Assembly (NCBI GenBank): GCA_022497145.1
Contig: MU385885.1
Span: 238,946 to 302,945 of the forward strand
Direction: 5' to 3'
DNA from: Rostrohypoxylon terebratum
Taxonomy: Eukaryota; Ascomycota; Sordariomycetes; Xylariales; Hypoxylaceae
Length of the DNA stretch: 64,000 bases
The notes under the pieces are model-generated. The model was not told where the DNA came from. It made no database searches and saw only the letters and a program-made list of their open reading frames with translations. The number at the start of each line of letters is the position of its first letter. Position 1 is the stretch's first letter. Below, piece by piece: positions 10,706 through 21,942 of the stretch. The translations under genes were made by a program, and so were the position numbers.

Positions 10706-12209
10706 TCAACCGTCCAATATCTCCACCGAGTTTTTCTCTAGTTGGCGTCTTTCGAACCTAGCCTCCGCCGCTTGACGCATGACGTCCTCCGAGTTTAACT
10801 TGTCCGCCGCAGCTGTCGCCGTTTCCTTGATCAGGGTTCTGACCGCACTCATCAGTAACTTATACCATCCGTTGTGCGGTTTGCACCGCTTCTTCTCGCA
10901 CATGCCGCGGGTAGTTTGTTCTCCCTGCAAATCGGGATCGAGGGGAGCATCGAGTCGACCGGCCTTAAATGTTGCTTGACCCTCCGGCGTCTCGAGCCAC
11001 TCCGAGAATTGATGGCGCACGGAAACCGTGTCGAGTCGCCAGTCGTAACCACAACTTTCTTTAGTGAATTTACCCGCCTCGATAGCTAGCTGCCGGCGAT
11101 GGTTGGCCCAGTCAATGAGTTGCATCATCTTCTTATATTGTACAATCTCGTTGCCCAGAGCGAGACGCTCCGCGGAAGAATTCTTCAAGAAAGCTTGCTC
11201 TTCTCCGCTGAGGACGCCGGAGCGGGTCGGCAGCCCATTGGACCAGAGGCCCTCCATATTGCCTAAGCGGGAAAACATTAGTATTGTGTATACGAATATA
11301 TTGTTGCATCATTTTATTATATTTCGACAAGGATAGAAGTACTGAGGAGTGAGAGCTAGGATAAATCGAGTACGAAATAATGTACTTACCAAATGGTTGA
11401 TCGCCGAGCTTCCAGCTGCTCTGTTCGGCAGTATTGACAAGAAGGCCGACAAAGTCCTCCTGAGTAAGAACCTCGATAGCTTTCTCAGAGGCGGCTTTGG
11501 TTGGCAACGTGTCTATCATATTGACCCACCAAGCATCGCAGTGGTCGTTGCAGCAGAAGACGCTCCTGTCTTTGGGAATTTTGGTATATAGACGGGCCGG
11601 GTTCTTACAGCCGGCCAGAGAGCAAGTCTTCTTATACTTGGTATAATTGCGTTTGCCGTCAGTGCAATTGGGGCAGACGAAGCGCTCGACCAACCTTTCG
11701 CCGACGTCTTTGTCGAGGTCGACACATTCTCCGTGAAACCAGTCTTCGCAGACATCACAACTTATCATCCATCTGTGGTCATCTGGTCCGCGACAGATAC
11801 AGTAAGGCCCGTTATCTGTTTCATCATCGGAACTTGCATCATGTGCGCCACCAGCGGGGTCGGTTATTGAAGTGCCCTTCTTCGAACTATTCTTGGGTTT
11901 AGATGGTCTAGACTTTCTAGGACCTTTTTTAGATGCTGTGCCCTTCTTCCTAGATGCCGACTTCATCCTATTGGGGTCACCGTTCGATGGCGGTGACGAA
12001 GAGAGCAGCTGTTTCTCGTCGGGATCTGACTTGAATTGCACATGACTTGTTTGTTCTATATTCTCCGGTGGCTGGATCGGGCGGCTACGCGCATCGCCGT
12101 CCCCATTGGAAAGCCTGCTACCAAGCCCGCTGCTGGGAGGCAAATTAGTGCCTTCCATCTCTACATCTTCACTGGGTATCTCGGCCGCCGCCATGCAAGG
12201 ATCCGCCAT
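10706..12209 (-). CDS. spp1: PHD-finger subunit of the Set1/COMPASS complex (Spp1-like)
   Basis: Spp1 is the PHD subunit of the COMPASS H3K4 methyltransferase. It binds methylated H3K4 and supports trimethylation. Two exons, 12209-11390 and 11262-10706, join across a 127-nt intron (GTAAGT donor; CTTAG acceptor) to give 458 residues. Residues 1-130 are a low-complexity Ser/Lys-rich region. The PHD finger follows at about 136-182 (YCICRG, CDVCEDWFHGECVDL, FVCPNC with the Cys4-His-Cys3 layout). A second cysteine cluster at about 196-224 (CSLAGC, FCCNDHC) matches the zinc-binding region found after the PHD finger in Spp1/CXXC1 proteins. The C-terminal half contains helical EIVQYKKMMQ and GWYKLL blocks typical of this family. 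Its size is near that of the fission yeast protein. The main uncertainty is whether a longer 5' exon exists. Confidence 0.88.
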
Positions 12210-14019
12210 CGCGGGAAGAAAAATGACTGGTCAATTTCAGGTTGATGATTGCTGAACCCCCGGATTTGAAATGAGAATAAACTGAGGCTTGAAAAGAATA
12301 ATGATGATTTTTTTCTTTTCCTTGCCTTTCTTCTTTCTCTTTCCTTTTTTTTTTTTGAACTCGCTTTCGGGATCTCACTTATAGAAGATGAGTATTTTCG
12401 GATTTCTCCGAGACTTGTATTATGGTATTATGTGGCGAGTCATTATATTGGTCTCCAGTGAAGTGACGCCAAAATATGCACAATAGGGCCGCGACAAAAT
12501 ATCTTGATAAGTCCAGGTTTCAGCATTTGAGGCTTGAGGTTTCGATCTAGGAAGTAAAGATGCCAATGATGCTAATGGTGGATATTACTTGACTAGGGGT
12601 TGGACAACAGGGAATATGTACTAGCAGAACGGCCTCGGAAAAAGTGCCCCTTGTATTAATAATACTGTGATACACTGTACCCATCCCACCAATTGTCCTT
12701 CTAAGTAGGCATAGTAAAATACAGTGCTGTTAATACGAGGGGCACTTTTTCTGAGGTCGTTCTGACTAGGTAGCTAGGTAAGCACGCTAATTGGAGGCTG
12801 GCATCTCTGTGTGGGTCTGTTATCGTATTGTGATAACGTTCAAGGTTCACATTCCCCATCACTACGTACAATGTACATAGTAACAGCCCGTATGCTGTAC
12901 ATTAAGTATGGATTGTACCTAACCTTGAAAGTTTTACCTACTAGGTATCTACCTACCTAGTAGTAGTAGGTAGATACGCTAATATCCTTGAGCTAGGGGA
13001 TCGATGTCCCTATGGATGGATGGGGAAGATGTATCTAGTTATGATTTCTATTGTAATTATTGATCTGTATTTACTATTTCCAAGTACAAATCATTCTTGC
13101 GACCAAGAGAGCCAAACACGCCGCAAATTCGATCTCTGAAGCGAGCTACTACATTCCTATATATATGTATGTGTTTTTTTGGCCTCACTTCACTTTGTCG
13201 TAATTATCTAACCAGCAACATTATATGTTGATGTGGCAATCTCCTAGACACATCTTAATTTCCAATCAAGGATCAGAAGTCATCTTGTAGCATGCGTATG
13301 GAGACGACTATACGTGCAATATCTGAGGCCTTCGAATAATACCATTAGCTGTAAGATAAGGCCTTTGTGATGAATGAGACACTTGACACGTATTCTGACA
13401 TTCTCCTTCATGGTTCCTTGGCAATAGGAATCACCTTGTAACCTAGGTGAGAAGTAAAAAAAAAAAAAAAAAATCAGAGACTTTCGGTGTTATATATCCA
13501 TAGTTTCGCTGAAGGGGGTGATTAGAGAAAACGTCAAGGGAGTCTAAAGGGATGTCGTTGCTCTTCCGCGTGTTGTGTTGGGAAGAGTGCTGTGTCATCG
13601 GTAGTTCTGATTCAGTCCATGATCTCTGGCAGTTAATAAGGTCAGAAATGACGCTAGCAAGCTGATACAAAATGGAGTTGACTGTGAGAGGTAATACAGA
13701 CTCGGTTCTATGAAGATGAACGGGTTGACGAACTTGCCATGATACTAGGCTGTCGGCGGGTATGAAAGATCATAGTACTATAGTACTATCTTATTTCAAG
13801 CCCTAAATGGAACTGCGGTTCAGAGCTCTTCCAAATAGGTAGGTATGCCCTGTTCCATTTGATATATACGAATCACATCAGCTTAACCTAACTAGACAGA
13901 CTTAATTAATGGTGCTTGATTTCCACTGCCTTTGCCTCTTCCCGGCCTTCCTATCTACAATGCTAGAGTACACGAGAGAAATAGAGTAATAGTAGTCTTG
14001 GTCATGATTCACACGCCTC
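12210..14019. other. Intergenic containing one MITE
   Basis: This lies between the Spp1-like start and the 3' end of the ATP synthase gene. It carries the 140-bp inverted-repeat element described separately. Around 12940-12975 there is a palindromic cluster built from TACCTA/TAGGTA units, and an A run lies at 13457-13473. No convincing coding region is seen. Confidence 0.4.
12625..12764. mobile_element. 140-bp MITE with ~35-bp terminal inverted repeats
   Basis: The left arm (12625-12659) and right arm (12730-12764) are near-perfect inverted repeats. Both outer ends read CAGAACG when read inward, followed by CCTC and GAAAAAGTGCCCC. Three mismatches are visible and all are transitions. The five bases ACTAG lie directly outside both ends (12620-12624 and 12765-12769), as expected of a target-site duplication, although TAG-rich motifs are common in this DNA. 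There is no coding capacity. Its size, arms and flanks fit a non-autonomous DNA transposon. The parent family is not identified. Confidence 0.7.
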
Positions 14020-14853
14020 CTATAGTACGGAAAGGTCGCCGAATTTCTCCTAAGCGCGGGGTTAGTATCGTATAACAAGTGCCAACACGCAACATATGAG
14101 ACGTACCTTGTATCCCGGAACGGACCAGCGGCCCTTGGACACCAACTTCGCTGTCTTCTCGTCGATAGAAGGTTCTGCTGCGGCAACCTCGTCCTACACA
14201 AAGAGGAAGATAAATTAGCACTTAGTCTATGTCCCCCACTTCCAATAATCACACGCCTCACGAAGGGTGGAACCGGATCTGCATATGAACATACCACAGT
14301 GAGCTCCTCGAATGGCCTTGCGGTCTCGATGTTCTTGAGAGTAGCCTCGAGGTCTTTCAGCTCGAGGTCGACCTTCTCCTTGGTGCTCTCGGCATTTTTG
14401 ACAGCCTCGACCTCGAAAGCCTCGATGGCCTTGAGTTGGCGGTTGACATCGTACTTGGCAGGCTGGAAGGCGGCGAAGCGCTTCTCAATCTCGTTCACGA
14501 CGGCCTGGTTCTTTAGGATTGATCGGTAGTGGGCGAAGTCGACAGTGGTGGGCAACTCGGACAAGGCCTGGACTTTGCGGCGAGCGTTCTCGTTGCGTTG
14601 TTTGAAGGCCTGAAGGCTGGCGACGGTCTGGCCGCGCAGGCCCAGAGAGGAAGTGACCTTCGTCCAGTCGAGCTTGAGGGCTGCGCTTCGCTATAAGGGT
14701 AAAGAAACGTATTAAAAATTAGCTCATCGCTGTCTTTCGGGGTAGCACGATTGAGGGCTCAATTGGCGAGACTACGATTAGAAGAACTTCACATTTCCCG
14801 TAAAAGGATTAGAAAAAAAAGAAAAAAGGAAGGCTCGTACTCACCGTGGCCAT
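14020..14853 (-). CDS. atp7: Mitochondrial F1Fo-ATP synthase subunit d
   Basis: Subunit d is part of the peripheral stalk of mitochondrial ATP synthase, which holds F1 against rotation. Four exons join in frame: 14853-14845 (only MAT), 14690-14295, 14193-14107 and 14049-14020, giving 173 residues (yeast Atp7 has 174). Introns are 154, 101 and 57 nt with GTGAGT, GTATGT and GTACGT donors. Sequence support is the N-terminal SAALKLDWTKV and SSLGLRGQT blocks, LPTTVDFAHYRSILKNQ, a charged helical middle, and the conserved end KLVSKGRWSVPGYK followed by EKFGDL. All introns fall between codons. The last exon is just nine codons plus the stop, and a simple open-frame reading would miss it and the start. 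Confidence 0.93.
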
Positions 14854-15699
14854 TGTTGAGATATGTTGAGGGAAAAGGTAAAGAGTGGAGTTCTGAAGCA
14901 ATTCGCAATTGATTAATTCCTTGATTTAGGTTCCGGGTTAATACTCCAGGTGCACAGTCTGCGCTATCCTAGCCGAACATCTCCGACGTTTTACAGAGCT
15001 AGGACTTGCCTCTTGTCCGTTACTACTAGTAAAGTCACATGACGTAAATCACGTGGCAGATGATTTCACCTACGGTCCTACACCGACATCCATGATGTAT
15101 TTAAGGTACTTGGATACTTCGTCATTTCAATTTGTTAGGTACCTCCAGAGCTACATATAATATATATATAGTATGATATGATTAATCATTAGGTACCGTC
15201 CTCCTACCTCAAGTACCTAGGACCTAAGTAGGTTGGATATATAAATTCCTGATCTCAATACTAATCTCTAGGCCTCTCCGGAGACAGAGATTTCCCAGAT
15301 GCTGGTTTATCCCTTTCTCCCCCTTAACCCCCCCTCTATAGTCTAGGGTGATGATCATTGATCATTTTCATTACTTTTAAACTAAATCACAAGATGCTGC
15401 TCATCCAACTACTCCTTTATGATGTAGGTATGTAAGTTTTCCGCTTTGGGGCACGGTGGAGGGTTTTACGCATCGAATCAATCGCATAAGGAGCCGCTCA
15501 AGAGAGGCGGACGTTCACGACGGCTCAAGAATCCATTGCAAGGTATCGTAGACTGTACTACACAGCAAGCCGAGTTTCCTTTTCCCCATGCACACTTTTT
15601 CCGTTGTCGCAATGCATCTAGCCGAAGGAAAAGACCCCAAATCCCAGTCCCCCATTCTCCATACATAAATGGACATCATTCGTATCCGGGGCTTGGTCG
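14854..15699. other. Intergenic
   Basis: This is the promoter side of atp7 and the 3' flank of the NAC-alpha gene. It includes CCTAGG-type palindromes around 15215-15225 and a TATATA run near 15158-15170. No gene is supported. An open frame from about 15446 lies in the 3' flank and has no recognisable features. Confidence 0.4.
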
Positions 15700-16585
15700 T
15701 TAAACGCTCAACGCCATAATCGAATTGACAATGTCATTGTCGTTCTCTTTTAAGGCTTTGATGGCCTTGTTGCGCTTCACGTTGGCTTGAGTCATAACTA
15801 ACTCGATATCCTTATCCTCAAGCCCTTCGGCATCGACTTCCTCGTCGTCATCGTCGTCATCCTTCTTATCGTCGGCGCCTTCTACCGCCTTGCTAGGCTC
15901 GCCATGGCTGTGGTCGTGGCCAGCGTGGTCGTGGTCACCACCAGGAGCCGCAAGAGACTGAGCAGCGGCTTGCTGAGCGGCTGAGTTCAAGTCCTCGATC
16001 TTAGCCTCGCCGAAGACGCTGAGATATTGGTTAGCCATATTTGATCATTGACACAGGCCCGGAAATCCTTACATGTAGGTGTTGCTGTTAGGCGATTTGT
16101 AAACCTCCGGGTTGTTGATGACAAACAGGATCTATACGTCGGTCATCAGTTACTAGTGCTTCAACTAGTGGCCTTTAAAGATAGAGCCGAACGCAGCATG
16201 TTGTTTGTCGAGAGAAGAAAAAAAACACGCAGGTGACGCAGAAAGCATGAACTATGTGCGCCGAATGCGTGGTTGCTGCTTTCACACACATTCCTAACTA
16301 TCGCAGTCCTCCCGCCAATGTGAATGCTGCCGGTACGGTATGACTTACGTTCTTGGGTCTTCGAAGAGTCACTCGAGTGATACCGGTGACGCGGGTGAGG
16401 TGGAGCTTCTCGATAGCCTTTCGTGCCTTCTTCTCGTTACGGGAATGAACGACGGCAGTAGAGCCTGCAGCACCGCCGTCGCCTACCTCGATCTCGGAGT
16501 CGGAGCTGTCGTCATCTTCATGCTCCTCGACCGAGACCTTCTTGGGCTCGTCATCGGGCAGTTCCTCGACCCTCGGGTTGGCCAT
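15700..16585 (-). CDS. EGD2: Nascent polypeptide-associated complex subunit alpha
   Basis: NAC-alpha pairs with the beta subunit at the ribosome exit tunnel and shields nascent chains, limiting mistargeting to the ER. Three exons (16585-16349, 16131-16073, 16018-15700) join across introns of 217 and 54 nt with GTAAGT and GTAAGG donors to give 204 residues. The acidic N-terminus is followed by the NAC domain (RNEKKARKAIEKL, GITRVTLRRPKN, ILFVINNPEVYKS, NTYIVFGEAKIEDL). A His/Asp-rich linker (DHDHAGHDHSHGE and a run of Asp) precedes a C-terminal UBA domain (DIELVMTQANVKRNKAIKAL). The linker's histidine cluster is common in fungal NAC-alpha. The length matches the family. Confidence 0.95.
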
Positions 16586-17691
16586 ATTGAATTGTAAAGC
16601 TGGTGGGTTTGGATATTAGCCATTTTATTCTTGCGATGTGCGATTGTGCTCAGATGGATGGTGGGGGCCTGAAGTAACAAGAATACTGAGATGGACTTTG
16701 CTAGCTTCTTCCAATTCCTACCTAGGCCTTTTATTTGAAGGGCGGAGCGGGGAAGGGAACGAGGAGATGTAGAGGATTGTAAAAGAATAGACAGGTACGT
16801 TCGTTGAAGCAAAATTGAATAAAATTCTACGAATTGGTAGACTCACCAAAAGCTGCACAGCTGGGAACGAGGCCGAAATTAGATAGCGGGGTGATTGGTT
16901 GTGGCCTGGGGTGTGGATGTGGGTGGGTGGTTCGGTTGTGAAGAAAAGTTGCTTACAGTTGGTGAACGTTTTTCGTAGCAATTGTTTGGCCTAGGGCTTG
17001 CCATTTTTTTTTTCATTTTGCCAGTGGTCTTCATAATCCCGCACTAGTCCTAATACAGATGTCCATTAGTGTACCACGCTCTACATAGTACTTACATCAT
17101 AGGTACTACCTTGAAATCGGAACCAGCTGCTTCAAATTGTGAAATATATGGGAAGGCTCCAGGGCTGTTAAGTGACCTTATGATAGAAATCGTTAATTTA
17201 CGTGCTTACCTTTTATATTCGTAAATTGCCGCGTCTTTTTTTTTAAGTTAGTACTAGGTATGTACCAAGGTCCCTAGGTAGATCTACACTTAGGACCTGT
17301 GTACTTGGGTAAATGCGCCCATAGGTATATTATGGGAATATCATCACTTTGCGCATACTTACGATAGCAATGGTAGCAAGATTAACTTGAAGAACCAAAA
17401 AAGAGGGCAGGGAAAATAAAATAAAAAAATCACACGAAAACAGTAATATCAGTTCCGTTTCAGTTGTTGTGAATTTCCCTTATCATTGACGCCGATCACC
17501 TCATGGAGAATTTATGAGTGACATACAGGTCTTGCCAGACGAAGCAGAAGAAACCCAGCAACCCCATGCCAATGTGCGTGCGTGTGTGTGTGTGATATGT
17601 TTGTTGTTTCATGCAGACCAGATCCGTAGATTACCTTCCGCTCTACCTGAAAGAGACCGTTTTACTAGAATCATTTGTCACTCCCTCCCAT
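16586..17691. other. Intergenic / NAC-alpha 5' region
   Basis: This lies upstream of EGD2 and downstream of RPL14. On the minus strand a GTAAGC at about 16956 and later AG sites could delimit a 5' UTR intron of EGD2, but this is not certain. Otherwise the DNA is A/T-rich and includes a GT-repeat around 17576-17592. No separate gene is seen. Confidence 0.35.
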
Positions 17692-18198
17692 TCATGCGGA
17701 TGCCTTGACCTTGGCCAAGGCCTTTCGCTCCTCGAATCGTCGTTGCTTCTTGAGTCGCAAGACCTTGAATCGGTCGAAGTCGGTAAGCGCCCTTCTTCGT
17801 TCGGTCTGGTCCTTTCGCTTGGCCCACTTGCTCTCCTTCCACTTGGCGTCAATCTCTGCCTTCTCCCATGCCGTCTTCAGGGTTCCTGTTCGCACGGCAC
17901 GCGGCAACTTCTGGATCTTCAGGTCGGACAATAGCACGTCGACGAAGGAGATGGCTTGTCGGGGGACAACAAGCTTGGGGTCTGCGGAAGGTCCATCAAC
18001 CAGAGCCTAGAAAATTCCCAGTCAACATAACACAATTCGCATTTCCTCGTCGCCTTGAGCTTCACGTACGCGCTTGTGGTCAATGATCTCGACGATGGCA
18101 GCGAGTCTGCCGGCGTAAGGGCTGTTACCCTGTACGAGGACGATGCGGCCGACCTCGACCTTGCGCCATTCGGGAGATTCGATAGTTGCGTCGCCCAT
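17692..18198 (-). CDS. RPL14: 60S ribosomal protein eL14
   Basis: This is a structural protein of the large ribosomal subunit. Two exons, 18198-18070 and 18006-17692, join across a 63-nt intron (GTACGT donor, TTCTAG acceptor) to give 147 residues. The N-terminal SH3-like part shows WRKVEVGRIVLVQ, AGRLAAIVEIIDHKR and ALVDGP. The C-terminal half is a basic helical extension (FDRFKVLRLKKQRR) ending in KALAKVKASA. Both length and motif order fit fungal eL14. Further AG sites and a minus-strand GT upstream suggest a 5' UTR intron, as is common in fungal ribosomal protein genes. Confidence 0.94.
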
Positions 18199-19789
18199 TG
18201 TGACGGAGTTCTGGCAAAATTTTTTAAAGTCAGAAACGTCTACCAAATTGTAGAGATTGATTAATTTGGGGGGAGTTATAGTTTGGCAAATGGTGAATGG
18301 TCGGAGAGGAAGAGAAGAGCTGGGAGGGAAATGATTGATAACTTACTGATCTTGGTGATGTCGTGTTGTTGGTTCAATCCTCCTACCTTGAACTTTTCTT
18401 TGAGAGTCGCGCACACATACAGTGGGAAGTGAAAGTGGGAAGTTGAATCTTGTGTGGGCGGTTAGGGTTAAACCGGAATTTTTAGCAAGCCGTACCCGAG
18501 TCCACTAGCGCGTATTAAAAGTGGACCACCTGCAGAGTTTATCAATTCAATTTTTATATGTAGATTCCACCTACGAAGTAGCAGATACGCAGGACCGCAG
18601 GTATCTATATATATATGACCGACACCCGCCCGTACCTACCATCTCAGTTCTCACCTTCATCAATCTAGAACTGGAACTTTCCTCTTCTCACCGCATCGTT
18701 GACATCATTTATCTGCCAACGTTGAACTCTCAGGTAAGATCTCACTGTTTTCTTTTTTCTTTTCAAGAACCATCCATGGGTTTCAATCTCCCACTTGTTA
18801 TGATGAGGTAATTTGCGATTGATTCTGCCCGTTGGCGCTCCTGCCAGAGTTGCTATATCGAGTAGATAGGTGATATTTAATTCTTACATATTCTGAACAC
18901 TTCACTATTGTCATCGTCTCAATCATTGATGCACACTCATTTGGATCATGTTAGCTGACTTTGTTACAGAATCGCCCTCTCGTCGCTGGCGTCGCCGGCA
19001 CCAAGCCAAAATCAAATTTGATCTCTTCTTCAACCCAAATTCGCGTCTGTACTGATTATTCCAAAGCTTCGTCACAAGCATATAGCAAATTAATCCTGGT
19101 ACTGCCAAATGATAATAGGTATCCCCGGTTAGTCCTACAATTATGTATCATGCTATCAATATATCTCAACCTCGTGCTCTCCCAAACCCATAGGCAGGCA
19201 GTATTACAATGCATACGTAACTATGAGTCGAGATTCAGGTACAGCTCGCCTGTCTGCGTAGGACAAATTATTCAAACATGCATCACCTGGCTCGTCTATA
19301 CCACTTGTCCATGCTCTAATAGCTGAACTACCTTGCTGATCATGATTCACCTTCAAGGGATGAGTTGTAGTGTTGAATCAGGTATATCGCGCCGACTTCA
19401 ACTCGCAATGAAGTAATATGAGACAACTCTATATCATTAAGCTTGTTGTCGTATGTCCACTAGCTTATACTGAATCAAAACATATCTCTTTGCTAAACAT
19501 CACCCGGGGGTATATCTTCGATAAAGGAAAACATCAATTACAACGCTTGTATTTCCATGCAACCCCTTCGTTAACGCCGGAAGAGACCGCAAGCCTGCAA
19601 ACTCCTTCCCATCTATGGTAGTCCGAACACCTAAATCTCCGTGATGACAAAGGGAAAAATGCATTAGAGGAGTAGGAAGAGAGGGGGGAGAAGGTAACAA
19701 CTAAATCGAGATGCTAGGACGAGGCGCGGTTAAATGAATGAATGAATGAACGCGCAACGCGAAGACAGGCAGAAAAGCGTCGAAGCAAA
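18199..19789. other. Intergenic, with a possible spliced non-coding transcript
   Basis: No coding region is convincing. The first part is the eL14 promoter. The central part (from about 18620) has an exon-intron-exon pattern on the plus strand, described as a separate candidate. The right part (19400-19789) is the 3' flank of the RBR ligase gene. Confidence 0.35.
18640..19060 (+). ncRNA. Putative spliced non-coding RNA, possible snoRNA host
   Basis: A pyrimidine-rich stretch ends in CTCAG followed by GTAAGA at 18734. A strong branch/acceptor pair (TTAGCTGAC...TTACAG) ends at 18969, defining a 236-nt intron with good signals. Neither flanking exon has a sustained reading frame in the joined product. 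Inside the intron a C-box-like ATGATGA (18800-18806) and a D-box-like CTGA (18893-18896) lie about 90 nt apart, and the short flanks TGT and ACA could form a terminal stem. This fits an intronic C/D snoRNA host gene, but such short motifs can occur by chance. A degraded protein gene is the alternative. Confidence 0.2.
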
Positions 19790-21942
19790 TTATTCTTCCA
19801 CGACTGGGAGACCGTCTTCTGAGGATTCTTTTTCATCTGACCACTCTAAAGGCTTCATGGAGGCGTATTTCAAGCCTCTTTCCATCTCTAGCTCCCTGCG
19901 CATTACTTCCATCTCGAGATCCCATCTGTTTTCCAGCGTTGATCTACGCTGGGCGAAGGTTGTCGTTAGGGCGTCTTCTTCGTCCGCAAAATCCGATTCG
20001 AGATTCTCAGTTTCTTTCTTGTTCTTCTCAATCAGTCTTTCCATCTCAAATTCCTGTCTTTCGAGCAGCTCTTCAAGGGCCTTGGCCTGTCGGTCTCGCA
20101 TCACATTGATCTTAGCTTGGTGGAGCTGCCTCATGTTCTTTTCGACATTGTACTGCTGTCCAAGCTCTCGCAGATCTCGCTCCGTCACGACCCTAGAGGG
20201 CACGTCTGCATTTGGCTTCTTCCCAAGGCCATCACAATATGCTTCCATATGTTTGAGCCGAATCCGCACATTTCTTTCGCTTTGTTCTAATGTTGAACGT
20301 AGCTCCATCTCTGCAGCAACTTGGCGGTCCTCGAGGTTGGCTGATGTCTTTGCGTGTCGCTCCTTCATTCGATCTATCGCGGTCGACTGCTTCTCGACGA
20401 GGGCGAGTTTCTGGTGGGCGTGCCTCGTCCACATAATCCACTTCGATTTCCTTTCGAAAGTCTGGAATCGCATCATCTCTTTCACTTGTTCCGCCCGCAA
20501 CGCTTTGAACTCTTCGCAGCCCTGGGTCCGCCCCTCCGCCTCAAGCCTCTCAACTTTCTCCCTCTCGGCAGCCTCCTCTCTAGCTGCTTCCTCTTTCGCG
20601 AGCGCTGCCAACCTCTCCTCTTCCTCATGTCGTCGACGCTCCATCTCGGCCTCGCCATTGCAGATATTCGGGCACCCAACCATAGGATCCCAAACAGCAC
20701 CACAGATATAACAAAATTGTGCTCGACAGCGACATGTCATGTGTGTACATCCTTGCGAGAGCTCGACGAGAGTCCGACACTTATAACATCTTCTCCAGCC
20801 CGACTTCTCGCCCATTTTCAGCACAGCCTTGAGCTCCCAATCGTCTGGGCAGTCTTGATCTGGAGGGTGAGCATCTCTCTTACACATGACACAAACTCGA
20901 GTTTTACACTTGCGACAGGTGGCTTGGAAGGGATATTTGGGATCGATTTTGGCCTGTGGCGGTATGAAATCACCACAAGCCGGATTGGAACAGAACACCC
21001 GCGCTTCCCACGGTGTGCTAAACTGCACGATGGCCTTGAGAAATTTTGTCTGCTCTTCCCGGGGTAGTATAGACTTGATGATGGAGCTCGGTATGGGCTG
21101 AGCACAGCAGCGCGGCGGCATCTTGGATTCCTCGGTCGTCGCTTGGTTGATCATGATCTTGAGGCATCTCGGACAATAGCTGTGTCCGCAAGGTAACCTC
21201 TGGAGGGCCTGGCCGGGTTGGAGATCTTCTCGGCACGCGCTGCATGACCTACAAAAAGGAAAAAAAGTGAGACTGTTAGCATACGCTACCAAAACCACAT
21301 GTGACGTTAGACAAACATGACCATCTCTCCAGGATAAGACAGGTGTTTCCGTCGACGCCTTAACCTGGAGAGCCCTCTCTTCAAAGTGGCATAGCTTATG
21401 TTTGTGCTGACACTAAAAATGCTCGGGGCGGATTCGGTCTCCGTCGGCGATGGCGACAAAAACTTGTTCTGCTTTAGAGTTGGATCTACCTGTGCGAGGT
21501 AAGTCTCGTATTGACTGAAGGTGAGGGCCCTCGATCGCTTCCTCGTGATGATCCGTCCCGCGAGCTCAGAGCGGCCATTGTTCTCAGAGCGGCCATTGTT
21601 CTCAGAGCGGCCATTGTTCTCAGAGTGGGACGTTGGGTCTGTGCTTAAAGAGCCCTGGGATGCCGTAGACGCACTGCGTGCATGGTTCGTGTCTACAGTG
21701 ATGTTCGATTCAGCGCCCGACGGATTTCGTTTGTTGTTTACGGAGGTGGCACTCGAAGGTCGAGAGATAGCAATACCCAGGTTGGTGGCCTTCATGATCA
21801 GCTCGTTGAGGTAAGCCTCGGTCTTCTCGGAAGAAAGCTGAAGAACCTGGTTTAAGTATTCGGCTTCTCCCAGTTCAGGAGGAGAGCCCTCCGAGCCTCG
21901 AGCCAACTCGAGAGACGGGAGCTTTTGCACAGACGCGGCCAT
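19790..21942 (-). CDS. RBR-type (RING1-IBR-RING2) E3 ubiquitin ligase
   Basis: RBR ligases pass ubiquitin from an E2 to a cysteine in RING2 before transferring it to the substrate. Exon 1 (21942-21365) and exon 2 (21248-19790) join in phase to give 678 residues. The acceptor TTTTTGTAG with a GCTAAC branch site is strong. The donor (CAG|GTTAAG) is weaker, and an alternative GTCTTA 16 nt downstream is also in phase. The start at 21942 has a strong CCACCATGG context. RING1 begins at about residue 195 (CSAC...LPCGHSYCPRC), IBR spans about 279-320 (CSNPAC, CRKCKTRVCVMC), and RING2 spans about 347-375 (CYKC, GCTHMTC, CYICG). C360 in GCTHM is in the catalytic position. After that comes about 300 residues of Glu/Lys/Arg-rich predicted coiled coil. 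The N-terminal half carries three SENNGR repeats. The substrate is unknown. Confidence 0.87.
21565..21618 (-). repeat. 18-bp tandem repeat, three perfect copies, coding
   Basis: Three identical 18-base units at 21565-21582, 21583-21600 and 21601-21618 encode SENNGR three times in the N-terminal part of the RBR ligase. Perfect identity at silent positions shows recent expansion, so copy number may vary between strains. Confidence 0.9.

Noticed and set aside
18371..18400. Possible tRNA T-loop (GGTTCAATCC)
   Set aside because: No matching acceptor, D or anticodon stems in either direction. No tRNA or 5S rRNA gene was recognised anywhere in the window.
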